Notes under the pieces: model-generated | What the model was told of the DNA's origin: nothing | The model's database searches: none | Seen by the model: only the letters and a program-made list of their open reading frames with translations | NCBI RefSeq assembly: GCF_938041645.1 | Contig: NZ_CALIST010000040.1 | Span: forward strand, 1-41,488 | Direction: 5' to 3' | Length of the DNA stretch: 41,488 bases | Origin: an uncultured Campylobacter sp. | GTDB lineage: Bacteria; Campylobacterota; Campylobacteria; Campylobacterales; Campylobacteraceae | Position numbers and translations under genes: made by a program | Shown: in pieces, positions 24,142 to 32,389 of the stretch | How the letters are laid out: each line of letters opens with the position of its first letter | Numbering within the stretch: the first letter of the stretch is position 1

Positions 24142-25320
24142 ATGAAACCGATTGAAATTCTAAAAGAGCTCATCAAATTCCGCTCGCTCACGCCTAGCGA
24201 CGACGGAGCTTTCAACTACGTCTCGATGCTGCTGGCAGACTTTAGCGAGGATAGATTCGAGCTAAACGGCGTAACTAACGCGATTTTTACCAAGCGCTTC
24301 GGACAGGGTCCGCATCTGTGCTTTGCCGGACACATCGACGTCGTGCCGCCGGGCGAGGGTTGGGCGAGCGATCCGTTTGTGCCGGTGGAAGCGGAGGGCT
24401 TTTTATACGGGCGCGGCGCGCAGGATATGAAAAGCGGCATCGCAGCGGCAATCTGCGCGCTAGCGGCGGCACACGATTTTAAGGGCACGCTAAGCCTACT
24501 ACTAACCAGCGATGAGGAGGGTGACGGCATCTACGGCACGCGCGAAATGCTCTCTAAATTGCGCGAGCAAGGTGCCCTACCCGACTTCGCAGTCGTTGCG
24601 GAGCCTACATGCGAAGTGCGCTTCGGTGATACCATTAAGATCGGCCGTCGCGGCTCGATTAACGGCATCCTCACACTCACGGGTATCGGCGGGCACGCCG
24701 CATATCCCGCCAAATGCATCAATCCTGTCCACATTTTAGCGCCGGTGCTAGCAAGCCTCGCGGGGCATGATCTGGACGCGGGTAGCGAGGATTTCGCTCC
24801 AGCCAAGATAGTCATCACCGACATTCACGGCGGTTCGCAGGTCGTAAACGTAACACCCAAGGACGTGCGCGTGATGTTTAACGTCCGCGGCGGCGTAGGA
24901 TTGGGGCTAGAGGACGTGCGAGACTACGTACTGAGGTTATTTGAGCTGGACGCAAAAGATGCGCTATGCAACGAAAGCGAATCCTGCGGCAAGCTAGAAA
25001 TGAGCTGCACCGCGCAGCTGCGAGCAGGCGCGTCGCTACACCTCGCGCTAAAAAGCTCCTCAAAGCCTTTTTTAACTCAGCGAGGCTCCAAAATCGTGCA
25101 AAAACTAAGCGCTAGCGTGCAGAAGATCTGCGGCGCAGCAGCCGAGCTAAACACCGCAGGCGGCACGAGCGACGCGAGATACTTCGCGGAGTTTGGCGTG
25201 GAGACGGCGGAGTTTGGCGTGCGAAACGACACGATCCATCAGATCAACGAACGAGTAGAGATTAGCGACGTCGAAAATTTAGCTAAAATTTTTAGCGATC
25301 TGATGGAAAATTTTGGCTAA
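24142..25320 (+). CDS. dapE: Succinyl-diaminopimelate desuccinylase
   Basis: DapE removes succinate from N-succinyl-LL-diaminopimelate, a step toward lysine and peptidoglycan. It is a dizinc M20-family enzyme. Metal and catalytic blocks: FAGHIDVVPPGEGW, GRGAQDMKSG, TSDEEGDGIYGT and the late LNTAGGTSDARYF. The length of 392 residues is slightly above the usual roughly 375, with a small Ser/Glu/Cys-rich loop near residues 272-296. It lies 15 bases after the exporter gene, probably in the same transcript. Confidence 0.94.
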   Translation: MKPIEILKELIKFRSLTPSDDGAFNYVSMLLADFSEDRFELNGVTNAIFTKRFGQGPHLCFAGHIDVVPPGEGWASDPFVPVEAEGFLYGRGAQDMKSGIAAAICALAAAHDFKGTLSLLLTSDEEGDGIYGTREMLSKLREQGALPDFAVVAEPTCEVRFGDTIKIGRRGSINGILTLTGIGGHAAYPAKCINPVHILAPVLASLAGHDLDAGSEDFAPAKIVITDIHGGSQVVNVTPKDVRVMFNVRGGVGLGLEDVRDYVLRLFELDAKDALCNESESCGKLEMSCTAQLRAGASLHLALKSSSKPFLTQRGSKIVQKLSASVQKICGAAAELNTAGGTSDARYFAEFGVETAEFGVRNDTIHQINERVEISDVENLAKIFSDLMENFG

Positions 25321-26409
25321 TTTAGGAATTTGGCAAAGCTACGTAGATTTGATAAAAATTCTGCGTTCTACCAAGCTTTGCTGAATTTGCTGGGGTTTTC
25401 GCTCGTAGTTGCTTGGCAAATTTTATCTTTGCCGCGCGTCTTACGTAAGAATTTCGCTCTGCCGCGCCGCTTTTGCTAAGAATTTTATCTGCAGCACGCT
25501 CACCGCTTTTACGATTACTTTGCTATGCAACACTATGCAACGTCGTTTTCGCAAGAAAGAAGCCTTAGCTAAACGTCGCCACTTCGAAGGTGAGCTTTGA
25601 CGACGATAATGCTGCCCCTACTAGGATTTTTTATAAAAATGCTGCTTCTGCGAGAATTTCAGCAAATAGCGCGATCTTTGCGCAAAATTCATCTCGCTCT
25701 CTTTGCGTAGAATTTCATCTTCGCTAGGTGACTCTAGCGGCATACTGCTGTACTTTGCCGTCTTCGGAAAAATTTTATCTTTGGCGAGCCCGCTGCTTAC
25801 GCAAGAAGCTTGGCTAAGACAATGCTGCTTCTGCCCCCCCCAAGATACCGCCCGCTTCGTGGATTTATAGAATTTTATTTAGTCACGTTGCCGCTGAGAT
25901 AATTCCGCCCCGCCTTACCACTTCTGTGGAAATTTTACCCCGCTTCGGCAAGCGCAATTAAAAATTTACTTTGCCTTAATACGGCGGCGTTCAATTTTAC
26001 CCTTGCAGCGCGGTGACGCAGAATTTTTAGGCTATGCAAAATTCTGCCGCAAAACCTTGCTTCCTTGCCTATTTTCACGAAAGGGACTCAAAATTTTGCT
26101 GCTTTACGCGCTGCCGCACTAAATGCACGCAAGATGAAAATTTATCGAAGGATTTCAGAGCGTAATTTCGCGAGGCTAAATTTTATCACTGCGAAAAATT
26201 TCAACCGCTCATAGCAGGCGTCTAAGGCGCGATAAATTTAAAATTAGGGCTTTAAGTCAGCATAGCAAGTTTCGCTTCTTGCAAAATTTTAACTGCCTTG
26301 GTCGCCGCAAAACTAGAAATTTACAAAATCGCTTTATGAAATTTCGCAGCGCCGCGCGGTAAAATTTTAAAATCAGCGCCGTGCCTGCAAGGCATAATTT
26401 AACGGAATT
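25321..26409. repeat. 1.1-kb spacer rich in RAATTY motifs, no gene
   Basis: I found no credible coding frame or RNA gene. RAATTY hexamers occur about 25 times by hand count, commonly as GAATTT or AAATTT followed by TAT or TGC. The filler is rich in CGC, GCTT and CTTTGC words. It separates the convergent dapE and ogt genes, so a terminator is expected here, but I see no strong hairpin with a T-run. Confidence 0.6.
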
Positions 26410-26973
26410 TTACTTGCCAAATTTGGCTAAGCTTTCTCTTTCGAAGTTTAGCAGCCACGCTTTGGTCGCTACGCCGCCCGCGCCGCTGTATCCTCCGAGC
26501 CCGCCCGCAGCTACGACGCGGTGGCACGGCACGATGATGGGAATTTTGTTTTTGCCGTTTGCGCCGCCTACTGCGCGGCTTGCGTGCGGTCTGCCGATAG
26601 CCCGGGCTAGCTCGCCGTATGTTACGACCTCACCATAAGGGATCTCTAAAAGCGCACTCCACACGGACTTTTGAAACTGCGTGCCGTTTTGGCTCAGTTT
26701 AACGCTGAAGCTCTCAAGCTCGCCCCTGAAATAGGCGCTAAGCTCGTCGGTGCAAAGAGCCAAATTCTTTCTTAAATCGCTAAGCCTTAAATCGCGTCCT
26801 TTATCATCCGCTGCACGTACAAAGCCGAATTTAAGCTCTGCGTCGTGTTTTTTAAAGATCTCATCATTGGGCCCGCAGACAGAGCTTTTGACCCAGTCGA
26901 TATTGCAGATCCCGATCTCGTCATCCTGAATTTCAAGCATTCCAATAGGCGAATTAAAAAAGGCTTTTTGCAT
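26410..26973 (-). CDS. ogt: Methylated-DNA--protein-cysteine methyltransferase
   Basis: This suicide repair protein moves alkyl groups from O6-alkylguanine to its own cysteine. The active-site motif IPIIVPCHRVV places the acceptor at Cys150, preceded by the DNA-binding helix-turn-helix (PYGEVVTYGELARAIGRP) and the arginine-finger region ASRAVGGAN. It has 187 residues, with an Ogt-type N-terminal domain of about 90 residues. The gene is convergent with dapE across the second long spacer. Confidence 0.94.
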   Translation of the reverse strand: MQKAFFNSPIGMLEIQDDEIGICNIDWVKSSVCGPNDEIFKKHDAELKFGFVRAADDKGRDLRLSDLRKNLALCTDELSAYFRGELESFSVKLSQNGTQFQKSVWSALLEIPYGEVVTYGELARAIGRPHASRAVGGANGKNKIPIIVPCHRVVAAGGLGGYSGAGGVATKAWLLNFERESLAKFGK

Positions 26974-27117
26974 CTCAATCCTTTCAAATTTTTACTGGTT
27001 TGATCAAAAAAATTTTAAAAAGCGCTTGTTGCGGTGCGAGCTAAAGCTCGAAAACGATGGAATTTCATGCGGTAACGCGAATTTTTTAAAATTTATACGC
27101 AAGGCGCCGCAAAGCCT

Positions 27118-28947
27118 CTACTCAAACCGCATGATGTTTACTAAAACCCCGTCGAAAACGTCTTGCTTAAAAAGCTTGATCTCGCGCACGATATCTGCAT
27201 TGTCGTCGTCGATGACGCCGTTTTTGACGAGGCTGTCCTCGATGAGCTTAAATATAAAGGCGTGGTTGCTGACGTCAGAGATACCGCTTTTAAAGCCCAT
27301 TTCAAGGCGTACCGGCACGCCTATGTGCACGCCGCGCAGATCCTTGGCGATGTAAAGATCGGCGATCGTGCGCACCATCTTTTTCGCCGTTTGGTAGTTC
27401 GCCGTGGATGACAAAATATCATTAAGACCGAAATTCTCCATCAAAAGTGGAATACGAACGCGCGCCAAAACCCCTTCGCCAGGCTCGCTCGCGCTCTTTT
27501 TCAAAAACGAAATTTTAATCCTATGCGCGATGCCTATGAAACGCGGCTTAAGCTCGATGAGCCTAGCTTTAGACGTTTGCGGTAGCGAGATAGGACGCGA
27601 AGTGCTTGCAATAGGCAGAGCCTGCGGACGCCCCGTCAAGCGCGCGCGCTCTTTCGCAGGCGCTTTGCGCGCAGGCTTGCCATAGAAATTTACGGGCTTA
27701 GTCGCAAAAGTTGATTCGCTCCCAAAAGCAGCAGACGCGGGCTCATCACCAAGCGCCCCCTCCGCCATAGAAGAAGCAAACGTAGAATTCTCACCCGTTA
27801 ACGCAGACTGCGCGGATTGCTCAAATTCGGGCACAAATTTATTTCCTGCTTGCGGTGGCAAATTTAAAGGCTGCCACTCTTGTGCGGAGATTTTCTGCGC
27901 TAAATTTTGCTCGTCGGAATTTTTTAGCGCGTAATTTTGCCCTTTTGCCAAAAATATTGAATCCTCACCGACTAAATTCTCATCTTGAGGCGCGAATTCC
28001 AAGGCATTTTCTAAGGCAAAATTTGCGGCACGGCGGCTAGCGAAATTAGCGCTTTGCCCCTTGGAAAACTCGGAGCCTTGAGGCCCACAATCATTTGTGC
28101 ACTTTATATCAAGCGCAGAATTTACGAAAGTGGAATTTTTTGATGCAGAGCTTTGTGCCGTAGAATTTTTACTTCGTAGGTTCGCGTCCTGCTCTGCTAA
28201 AAACGAATTTTCAGCTGCAAAATTCTCCGTTTGCGCCATAAAATTAGAATTTTGCGATTCAAATGCGGAATCTTTCACGAGCGCAGAGCTTTGCGGCATA
28301 AATTTGTCACTCCTCGCATTTTCGCTCTCTTCGAAACTAGCAGCAAGCCCCACGCTCATGTCATCCTGCGCAGCATCATTTTGCAAAATTAAATTCTCGC
28401 ACGACGTATCCCACGCGGTATCTACGCAAAATTCCGCCCGAGCCGCACCATAAAATTCTGCTTGCGAAACATCTTGAAATTCTGCCCTAGAAGTAAAGCC
28501 TTGCGCGCTCTGAGCGCTACGCGCAGAAAAATCTCGCTCGCCACACCTTGCATTTATGGCATACGAAGTCTTTGCCAAGCTGCCGCCAGCCTCGGGCGAA
28601 ACTGCGCTTAAATCTCCTTCGCAAAAGCTACCAAAATCGCAGGCGTCGTCAAGCTCCGCATAGCCATCCGCCGTGCGGAGACGATCTGCGCGGGCTTTCT
28701 TTTTGGGCGTAGAAGAGAGCGTGAGCCTGCCTGCAAGCTCGCGTCCGCCAGAGTTTAAAATCCCAAAAATTCTAGCTCTAAAACGCTCAAACTGCTCGCC
28801 ACTGAGCGAAATTTTGTCGTTTAGGCTCTGCACGCCGAAGTCTGCAGCGGTAAAATTTACGATCGCTCCGTCCCTACTCGCGACGCGCACGCGGCCTTTG
28901 ACCGAGCCTTTTAGCTTAAAATCGCTGCCTGCGAGAATTTTTTTCAT
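27118..28947 (-). CDS. RusA-like protein with a giant low-complexity insertion
   Basis: I start the gene at the ATG encoding MKKILAGSDFKLKG because AAGGA lies five bases before it; an upstream ATG at 28998 would overlap the M23 gene. Residues 1 to about 85 form one conserved-looking block. Residues about 85-440 are low-complexity (NSTF, QSSAS, KNSTFVNSA) and coincide with a RAATTY array. The last roughly 135 residues contain SGISDVSNHAFIFKLIED and NGVIDDDNADIV, which match the pattern of acidic residues in RusA Holliday-junction resolvases (D-x-x-N...K..D.L...G...DD). Similarity is by eye; a related DUF family is possible. The length of 609 residues is mostly insertion. Confidence 0.6.
   Translation of the reverse strand: MKKILAGSDFKLKGSVKGRVRVASRDGAIVNFTAADFGVQSLNDKISLSGEQFERFRARIFGILNSGGRELAGRLTLSSTPKKKARADRLRTADGYAELDDACDFGSFCEGDLSAVSPEAGGSLAKTSYAINARCGERDFSARSAQSAQGFTSRAEFQDVSQAEFYGAARAEFCVDTAWDTSCENLILQNDAAQDDMSVGLAASFEESENARSDKFMPQSSALVKDSAFESQNSNFMAQTENFAAENSFLAEQDANLRSKNSTAQSSASKNSTFVNSALDIKCTNDCGPQGSEFSKGQSANFASRRAANFALENALEFAPQDENLVGEDSIFLAKGQNYALKNSDEQNLAQKISAQEWQPLNLPPQAGNKFVPEFEQSAQSALTGENSTFASSMAEGALGDEPASAAFGSESTFATKPVNFYGKPARKAPAKERARLTGRPQALPIASTSRPISLPQTSKARLIELKPRFIGIAHRIKISFLKKSASEPGEGVLARVRIPLLMENFGLNDILSSTANYQTAKKMVRTIADLYIAKDLRGVHIGVPVRLEMGFKSGISDVSNHAFIFKLIEDSLVKNGVIDDDNADIVREIKLFKQDVFDGVLVNIMRFE
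27786..28480. repeat. RAATTY array inside the RusA-like gene
   Basis: I count 19 RAATTY hexamers in about 700 bases, as both GAATTT/GAATTC and AAATTC/AAATTT, with variable sequence between. It corresponds to the low-complexity middle of the protein. Confidence 0.7.
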
Positions 28948-28951
28948 TAAT

Positions 28952-28956
28952 TCCTT
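28952..28956 (-). promoter_or_regulatory. Ribosome binding site that sets the RusA-like start
   Basis: AAGGA on the minus strand, followed by ATTA and the ATG at 28947-28945. The further-upstream ATG at 28998 has no comparable site, so the shorter protein is preferred. Confidence 0.6.
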
Positions 28957-28972
28957 CGGATTGTAGGGCATT

Positions 28973-29785
28973 TTAGCGCTCACCAAAAACCACTTCATTA
29001 AATTTAGCGACGAAGCTTAGCGGATTGACGCTCACGCCGTTGATCGCGATGCCGAAGTGCAGATGTGGGCCGCTAACTCTACCGCTCTCGCCCGAAAGTG
29101 CGATTTCATCGCCTTTGTGAACGTGATCGCCAAGCGCCACTTTGATCTCGCTTAGATGATAGTACTGCGAATAGATGCCGCCGCCGTGATCGATCACGAC
29201 CGAACCGCCCGCGTAGTAGCGGTCTTTGGCGATGACTACGACGCCGTCGTTGGCAGCGCGCACTGCAGTGCCTACTGCGGCGCGATAATCGGTGCCGCTG
29301 TGATAGCTTTTAAGCTCGCCATTGAAAGTGCGGGCATTGCCGAATGCAGAGGTTATTTTGGAGTTTAAAGGCAGCTCAAACGGCGTGGAAAAAAGATAGC
29401 GCGGCGTGGTGATCGCATAGATCGCGTTGGCTTCGTCGAGCTCTTTTTTGATACGCGCGGCGGCTTCTTTAGGCGGTTTAACTTTACCCGGAGCGACACT
29501 TAGGGCCTCTTTTTTATACTCGCCCTTTTTCAAAGCGACGATCTGCTCGTGACTGCCGCTTTGATCTACTATTCGCAGCGCGAAATCTCCCTTAGCACGG
29601 TAATTCGCTGCTAAAACGGCGATTTTATTGTTAGAATTTGGAGCCTCGATAAGGGGGATTTTCTTTGAGCCAAAGCTCAACTCGGTTGTGCTTTTATCTA
29701 ATTTTAAGATAATAACGTCACCGTTTACTATGTCTAAAGCGAAAATTTTGATCGCCAAAAGTGCAAAAATAGCTAGAAATTTCAT
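28973..29785 (-). CDS. M23-family peptidoglycan endopeptidase
   Basis: An exported LytM-type zinc peptidase. It has a signal peptide (FLAIFALLAIKIFA), a beta-rich N-terminal domain and a C-terminal catalytic domain with the metal-binding HSGTDYRAAVGTAV (H-x3-D) at about residue 165 and GPHLHFGIAI near residue 240, plus the conserved YYHLSEI. All zinc ligands are present. C. jejuni uses such peptidases to trim cross-links and hold helical shape; whether this one does so is inference. It lies 25 bases upstream of the RusA-like start, likely in one transcript. Confidence 0.92.
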   Translation of the reverse strand: MKFLAIFALLAIKIFALDIVNGDVIILKLDKSTTELSFGSKKIPLIEAPNSNNKIAVLAANYRAKGDFALRIVDQSGSHEQIVALKKGEYKKEALSVAPGKVKPPKEAAARIKKELDEANAIYAITTPRYLFSTPFELPLNSKITSAFGNARTFNGELKSYHSGTDYRAAVGTAVRAANDGVVVIAKDRYYAGGSVVIDHGGGIYSQYYHLSEIKVALGDHVHKGDEIALSGESGRVSGPHLHFGIAINGVSVNPLSFVAKFNEVVFGER

Positions 29786-29853
29786 AAATTTTCCAAAATT
29801 CGTTATTTTTCATCAATTTTTTGTTAAAAATTAGCTAAAACAAATGAAATTGC

Positions 29854-29862
29854 TGTTATAAT
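29854..29862 (+). promoter_or_regulatory. Extended -10 promoter of the SYLF gene
   Basis: TGTTATAAT (TG-n-TATAAT) is a perfect extended -10 element, 28 bases before the ATG, with AAAGGA as ribosome binding site between them. Confidence 0.65.
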
Positions 29863-29890
29863 AACGAAAATTCAATTTTAAAAGGATTAA

Positions 29891-30709
29891 ATGATGAAAA
29901 AGTTTTTGCTTCTAGCATCTGTTGCACTTTGCGGTCTTTTGCACGCGGACGTCGTGGCAAATCAAGAGGTTATAGCGGCGACTAACGTCGTTAGATCTTT
30001 CGTAGCGGCTAATAACTTCGGCACCGATGAGCGCTATCTAACCAGCGCCAAAGCCGTCGCAATCCTAACCGACGTAAAACGTTTAGCTGCGGGCGCATCG
30101 CTACAATACGGCGATGGAATTTTTAGCGTCAAAGGCGAGAACGGCGAGTGGAGTTCACCGATTTTTATCAAATATAAAGGCTACGGCGTGGGCTTACAGG
30201 CAGGCTACGAGACGAGCGACATCGTTATGATCTTTCATACTACGAAGTCATATCAAGACATTTTTACCGGCACAGACACCCTTGAGATCAATGTAGGTGC
30301 TGCAGCAGGCGGCGTAGGTAGAAGAACTGGTCGCGCAACCGATCTACCTGATATTTCTGCATGGATGGTAAGCCCGGGCGAGCAAACAGGCGTCTACCTA
30401 GGCGTATCGATCGACAACGGCAGAATCACTATCGACGATCAACTAACTAACGACTTCTATGAGAGAATTTACGACTACGAGGACATTTTAAACGATTCTC
30501 CGCGCGCGAATAAATACGCAAAAAGATGGAAAGAAGTGATGAGGAAGTATTTCACAAACGGCGAGAAATACGGCGCTAGCAGCAGTGCGGCGATACCTGT
30601 AAATCACGTGCAGAAAAAATATCCTGACGGTAAGCCGATCATCTCAAACCGCTCTCCTAGAACTCACGCTAAGGCTACGCGAAGCAAAAAGGCTAAAAAA
30701 GCAAAATAA
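29891..30709 (+). CDS. Exported SYLF (Ysc84) domain protein
   Basis: A signal peptide (KKFLLLASVALCGLLHA) precedes a SYLF/Ysc84-type lipid-binding domain (SPIFIKYKGYGVGLQAGYET, then SDIVMIFHTTKSYQDIF). The family binds lipids in eukaryotes, and bacterial members are exported proteins of unclear function. Residues 230-272 form a basic tail ending in KATRSKKAKKAK, unusual for an exported protein; it may bind nucleic acid or anionic surfaces, which is inference. It has its own extended -10 promoter and is followed by a hairpin terminator, so it is monocistronic. Confidence 0.85.
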   Translation: MMKKFLLLASVALCGLLHADVVANQEVIAATNVVRSFVAANNFGTDERYLTSAKAVAILTDVKRLAAGASLQYGDGIFSVKGENGEWSSPIFIKYKGYGVGLQAGYETSDIVMIFHTTKSYQDIFTGTDTLEINVGAAAGGVGRRTGRATDLPDISAWMVSPGEQTGVYLGVSIDNGRITIDDQLTNDFYERIYDYEDILNDSPRANKYAKRWKEVMRKYFTNGEKYGASSSAAIPVNHVQKKYPDGKPIISNRSPRTHAKATRSKKAKKAK

Positions 30710-30720
30710 ATTATCGAGCC

Positions 30721-30740
30721 AAGCCCCGCTTATGGGGCTT
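30721..30740 (+). terminator. Hairpin downstream of the SYLF gene
   Basis: AAGCCCC-GCTTAT-GGGGCTT is a perfect 7-bp stem with a 6-base loop, starting 11 bases after the stop codon. The following sequence is T-rich but lacks a long uninterrupted T-run. Confidence 0.6.
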
Positions 30741-30947
30741 CTTGCTTTGGCTTTGCGTTGAGTTTGTGCAAGAGCGCCTAGATGTGAAATCGAAGCGCAT
30801 AGGTTATTTTAAAAAGATTTATTGATTCTTTACTAAAGTATTTCATTTAATTTTTATGAGTTATTAGATATATAAAGACCGGATAAAATTTTATGAAATT
30901 TAACGAAATTTTTATAAAATTTAATCAGTTTTTTATATTTTTATCAC

Positions 30948-30953
30948 TACAAT
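30948..30953 (+). promoter_or_regulatory. -10 box of the tRNA-Lys gene
   Basis: TACAAT lies 10 bases before the tRNA 5' end, preceded by T-tracts (TTTTTATATTTTTAT) as in other promoters of this group. Confidence 0.5.
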
Positions 30954-30963
30954 TATAGTTCTT

Positions 30964-31039
30964 GTCTCGTTAGCTCAGTTGGTAGAGCATCTGACTCTTA
31001 ATCAGGCGGCCGTAGGTTCGAATCCTACACGGGACACCA
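30964..31039 (+). tRNA. tRNA-Lys (anticodon CTT)
   Basis: A complete 76-base cloverleaf: acceptor GTCTCGT pairs with ACGGGAC, the D-arm GCTC/GAGC and T-arm GTAGG/CCTAC are perfect, and the anticodon loop CTCTTAA gives anticodon CTT for AAG. The CCA end is encoded. It stands alone between the SYLF gene and the AT-rich polysaccharide cluster. No second copy of its 3' end was noticed in the window. Confidence 0.95.
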
Positions 31040-31437
31040 ATACTTTTTTACATACAATTATAGAATTTTAATCGGCGATTTTTAATTAATACACCTAAAT
31101 TTATAATCACGATGCTTTTGTAAATGCAAATTGGGGCTACTCGATAGTAATAAATGACTTTTTTGATAATGTATCCAAGCGATAGGATTCGATGCATAGA
31201 TAAAATTTAATAGTCACAGCCAAAAGCACAAAACAAATCTATCTTTGATACCGCAATAGCCAAATGTCATCCTTACTCTTTAGTAAAATAGCATTTGCTG
31301 ATTTAGCGCCAATATATAATTTTGCTAAGGTTCGTGCAACATAATATTCCATATAAAGCGCTGCAGTAGGGAGTTTTATCAAAGCAGCCTTTACATTCAA
31401 CCGTAACACCCCAATATAGAAATAAATTATTTAAAAT
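31040..31437. other. AT-rich boundary region between tRNA-Lys and the polysaccharide operon
   Basis: About 400 bases of low-GC sequence that hold only a doubtful 53-codon minus-strand frame (31239-31400). I see no integrase, transposase or clear terminator. It marks the change from the RAATTY-rich backbone to the polysaccharide cluster. Confidence 0.5.
31239..31400 (-). CDS. Possible 53-aa small protein downstream of wzz
   Basis: From a TTG the minus strand reads 53 codons to TAG with protein-like composition: MNVKAALIKLPTAALYMEYY, VARTLAKLYIG, KSKDDIWLLRYQR. It starts 37 bases after the wzz stop, in the same direction. The ribosome binding site is weak (GGGGTG). It could be a small gene, or the end of a gene lost by deletion at the cluster boundary. 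No family is recognised. Confidence 0.3.
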   Translation of the reverse strand: MNVKAALIKLPTAALYMEYYVARTLAKLYIGAKSANAILLKSKDDIWLLRYQR

Positions 31438-32367
31438 TTATCTATTTTCGGAATTGCAGGTTTTAAATTTATCATAAACCAATACTACAAAGGTAGAAAG
31501 CATAAGTCCTATTATTGCAGATATTGCTAAAATGATTAGTTTTTTAGGCTTTGCTGGGCGATCAGATAAAACTATATTAGAAATTATATGAGAAGTTTTA
31601 AAATTAAAATCAGAAAGCCTACTTTCTATAATGCTCTTTTTCTTCATTAAATCAGGAATTTGTACTAGAGTTATAGCACTCATTTCGTCACTTATTTTAG
31701 GTATATTGTCATTTAAAATTTTGTCTTTTATATTCATTAACTCCATAAGTTTTAATTCGCCAGCATCGCTAGGCTTTTCTTTCTTGTTCAACATGTCTAT
31801 TTGATCATCTATTTTGGCTATCTGAACACCTTTTAAATATTCTATGCGTTCTTTTAAATTACGAATTTTATCATTTTTTAAATAACTTATCTGCGAATCA
31901 ATACTTACCGATTGTTCGCGTACAGCCTTTTTATATTCATCTAAAACTATAGCATCTTCTTTGCTTAAATCTGCTACCATCTCATCTATCTGTTTTTTTA
32001 GTAATTCGTTTGATTTGGCAAACGCCGTTATAATAAATATATTGGCGCTATCTTTATCAGCGACGATACTATCAACCGTTACGTTCTTGTCCTTAATATC
32101 CTTTAGTCCATCAATATATTTTACTCTAAGCTCATGCATCCGAACGGATCTTTCGGTTATATACTGTGGCATACCAGTTTCATTATTATAATAGGCGGTT
32201 TCTACCACCGCCGTTGCTTTATACCACGGAGTAGCAAATAGAATGTACAAAAGCCCAACAGCAATAAATCCGCAAGTTACTATACAAATTTGCTTTTTAT
32301 ATTTCCATATCTTTTTTGCCAAATCTAGCAAATCAATCTCATCATCTTCACAATAATTCTGTTGCAT
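31438..32367 (-). CDS. wzz: Wzz-type polysaccharide chain-length regulator
   Basis: A polysaccharide co-polymerase that sets chain length together with Wzy. It has an N-terminal membrane segment (about 25-45, ICIVTCGFIAVGLLYILFA), a long periplasmic coiled-coil region (DQIDMLNKKEKPSDAGELKL and on), and a C-terminal Pro-rich motif RPAKPKKLI leading into the second membrane segment (LAISAIIGLMLSTFVVLVYD). The length of 309 residues is normal for Wzz and lacks the tyrosine-kinase domain of capsule-type Wzc. It is the last clear gene of the operon, 22 bases after the initiating transferase. Confidence 0.9.
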   Translation of the reverse strand: MQQNYCEDDEIDLLDLAKKIWKYKKQICIVTCGFIAVGLLYILFATPWYKATAVVETAYYNNETGMPQYITERSVRMHELRVKYIDGLKDIKDKNVTVDSIVADKDSANIFIITAFAKSNELLKKQIDEMVADLSKEDAIVLDEYKKAVREQSVSIDSQISYLKNDKIRNLKERIEYLKGVQIAKIDDQIDMLNKKEKPSDAGELKLMELMNIKDKILNDNIPKISDEMSAITLVQIPDLMKKKSIIESRLSDFNFKTSHIISNIVLSDRPAKPKKLIILAISAIIGLMLSTFVVLVYDKFKTCNSENR

Positions 32368-32389
32368 ATTTCTTCTCCAAATTTAAAAT

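Noticed and set aside
28097..28453. Plus-strand frame of 118 codons opposite the RusA-like gene
   Set aside because: Antisense of the low-complexity array; no ribosome binding site and no conserved block.
28948..28998. Upstream ATG start for the RusA-like gene
   Set aside because: It would overlap the M23 peptidase gene by 26 bases and lacks a good ribosome binding site, whereas the ATG at 28947 has AAGGA at proper distance.
30964..31039. tRNA-Lys as an attachment site for a genomic island
   Set aside because: No integrase and no second copy of the tRNA 3' end was noticed in the window; the other end of the cluster is outside it.
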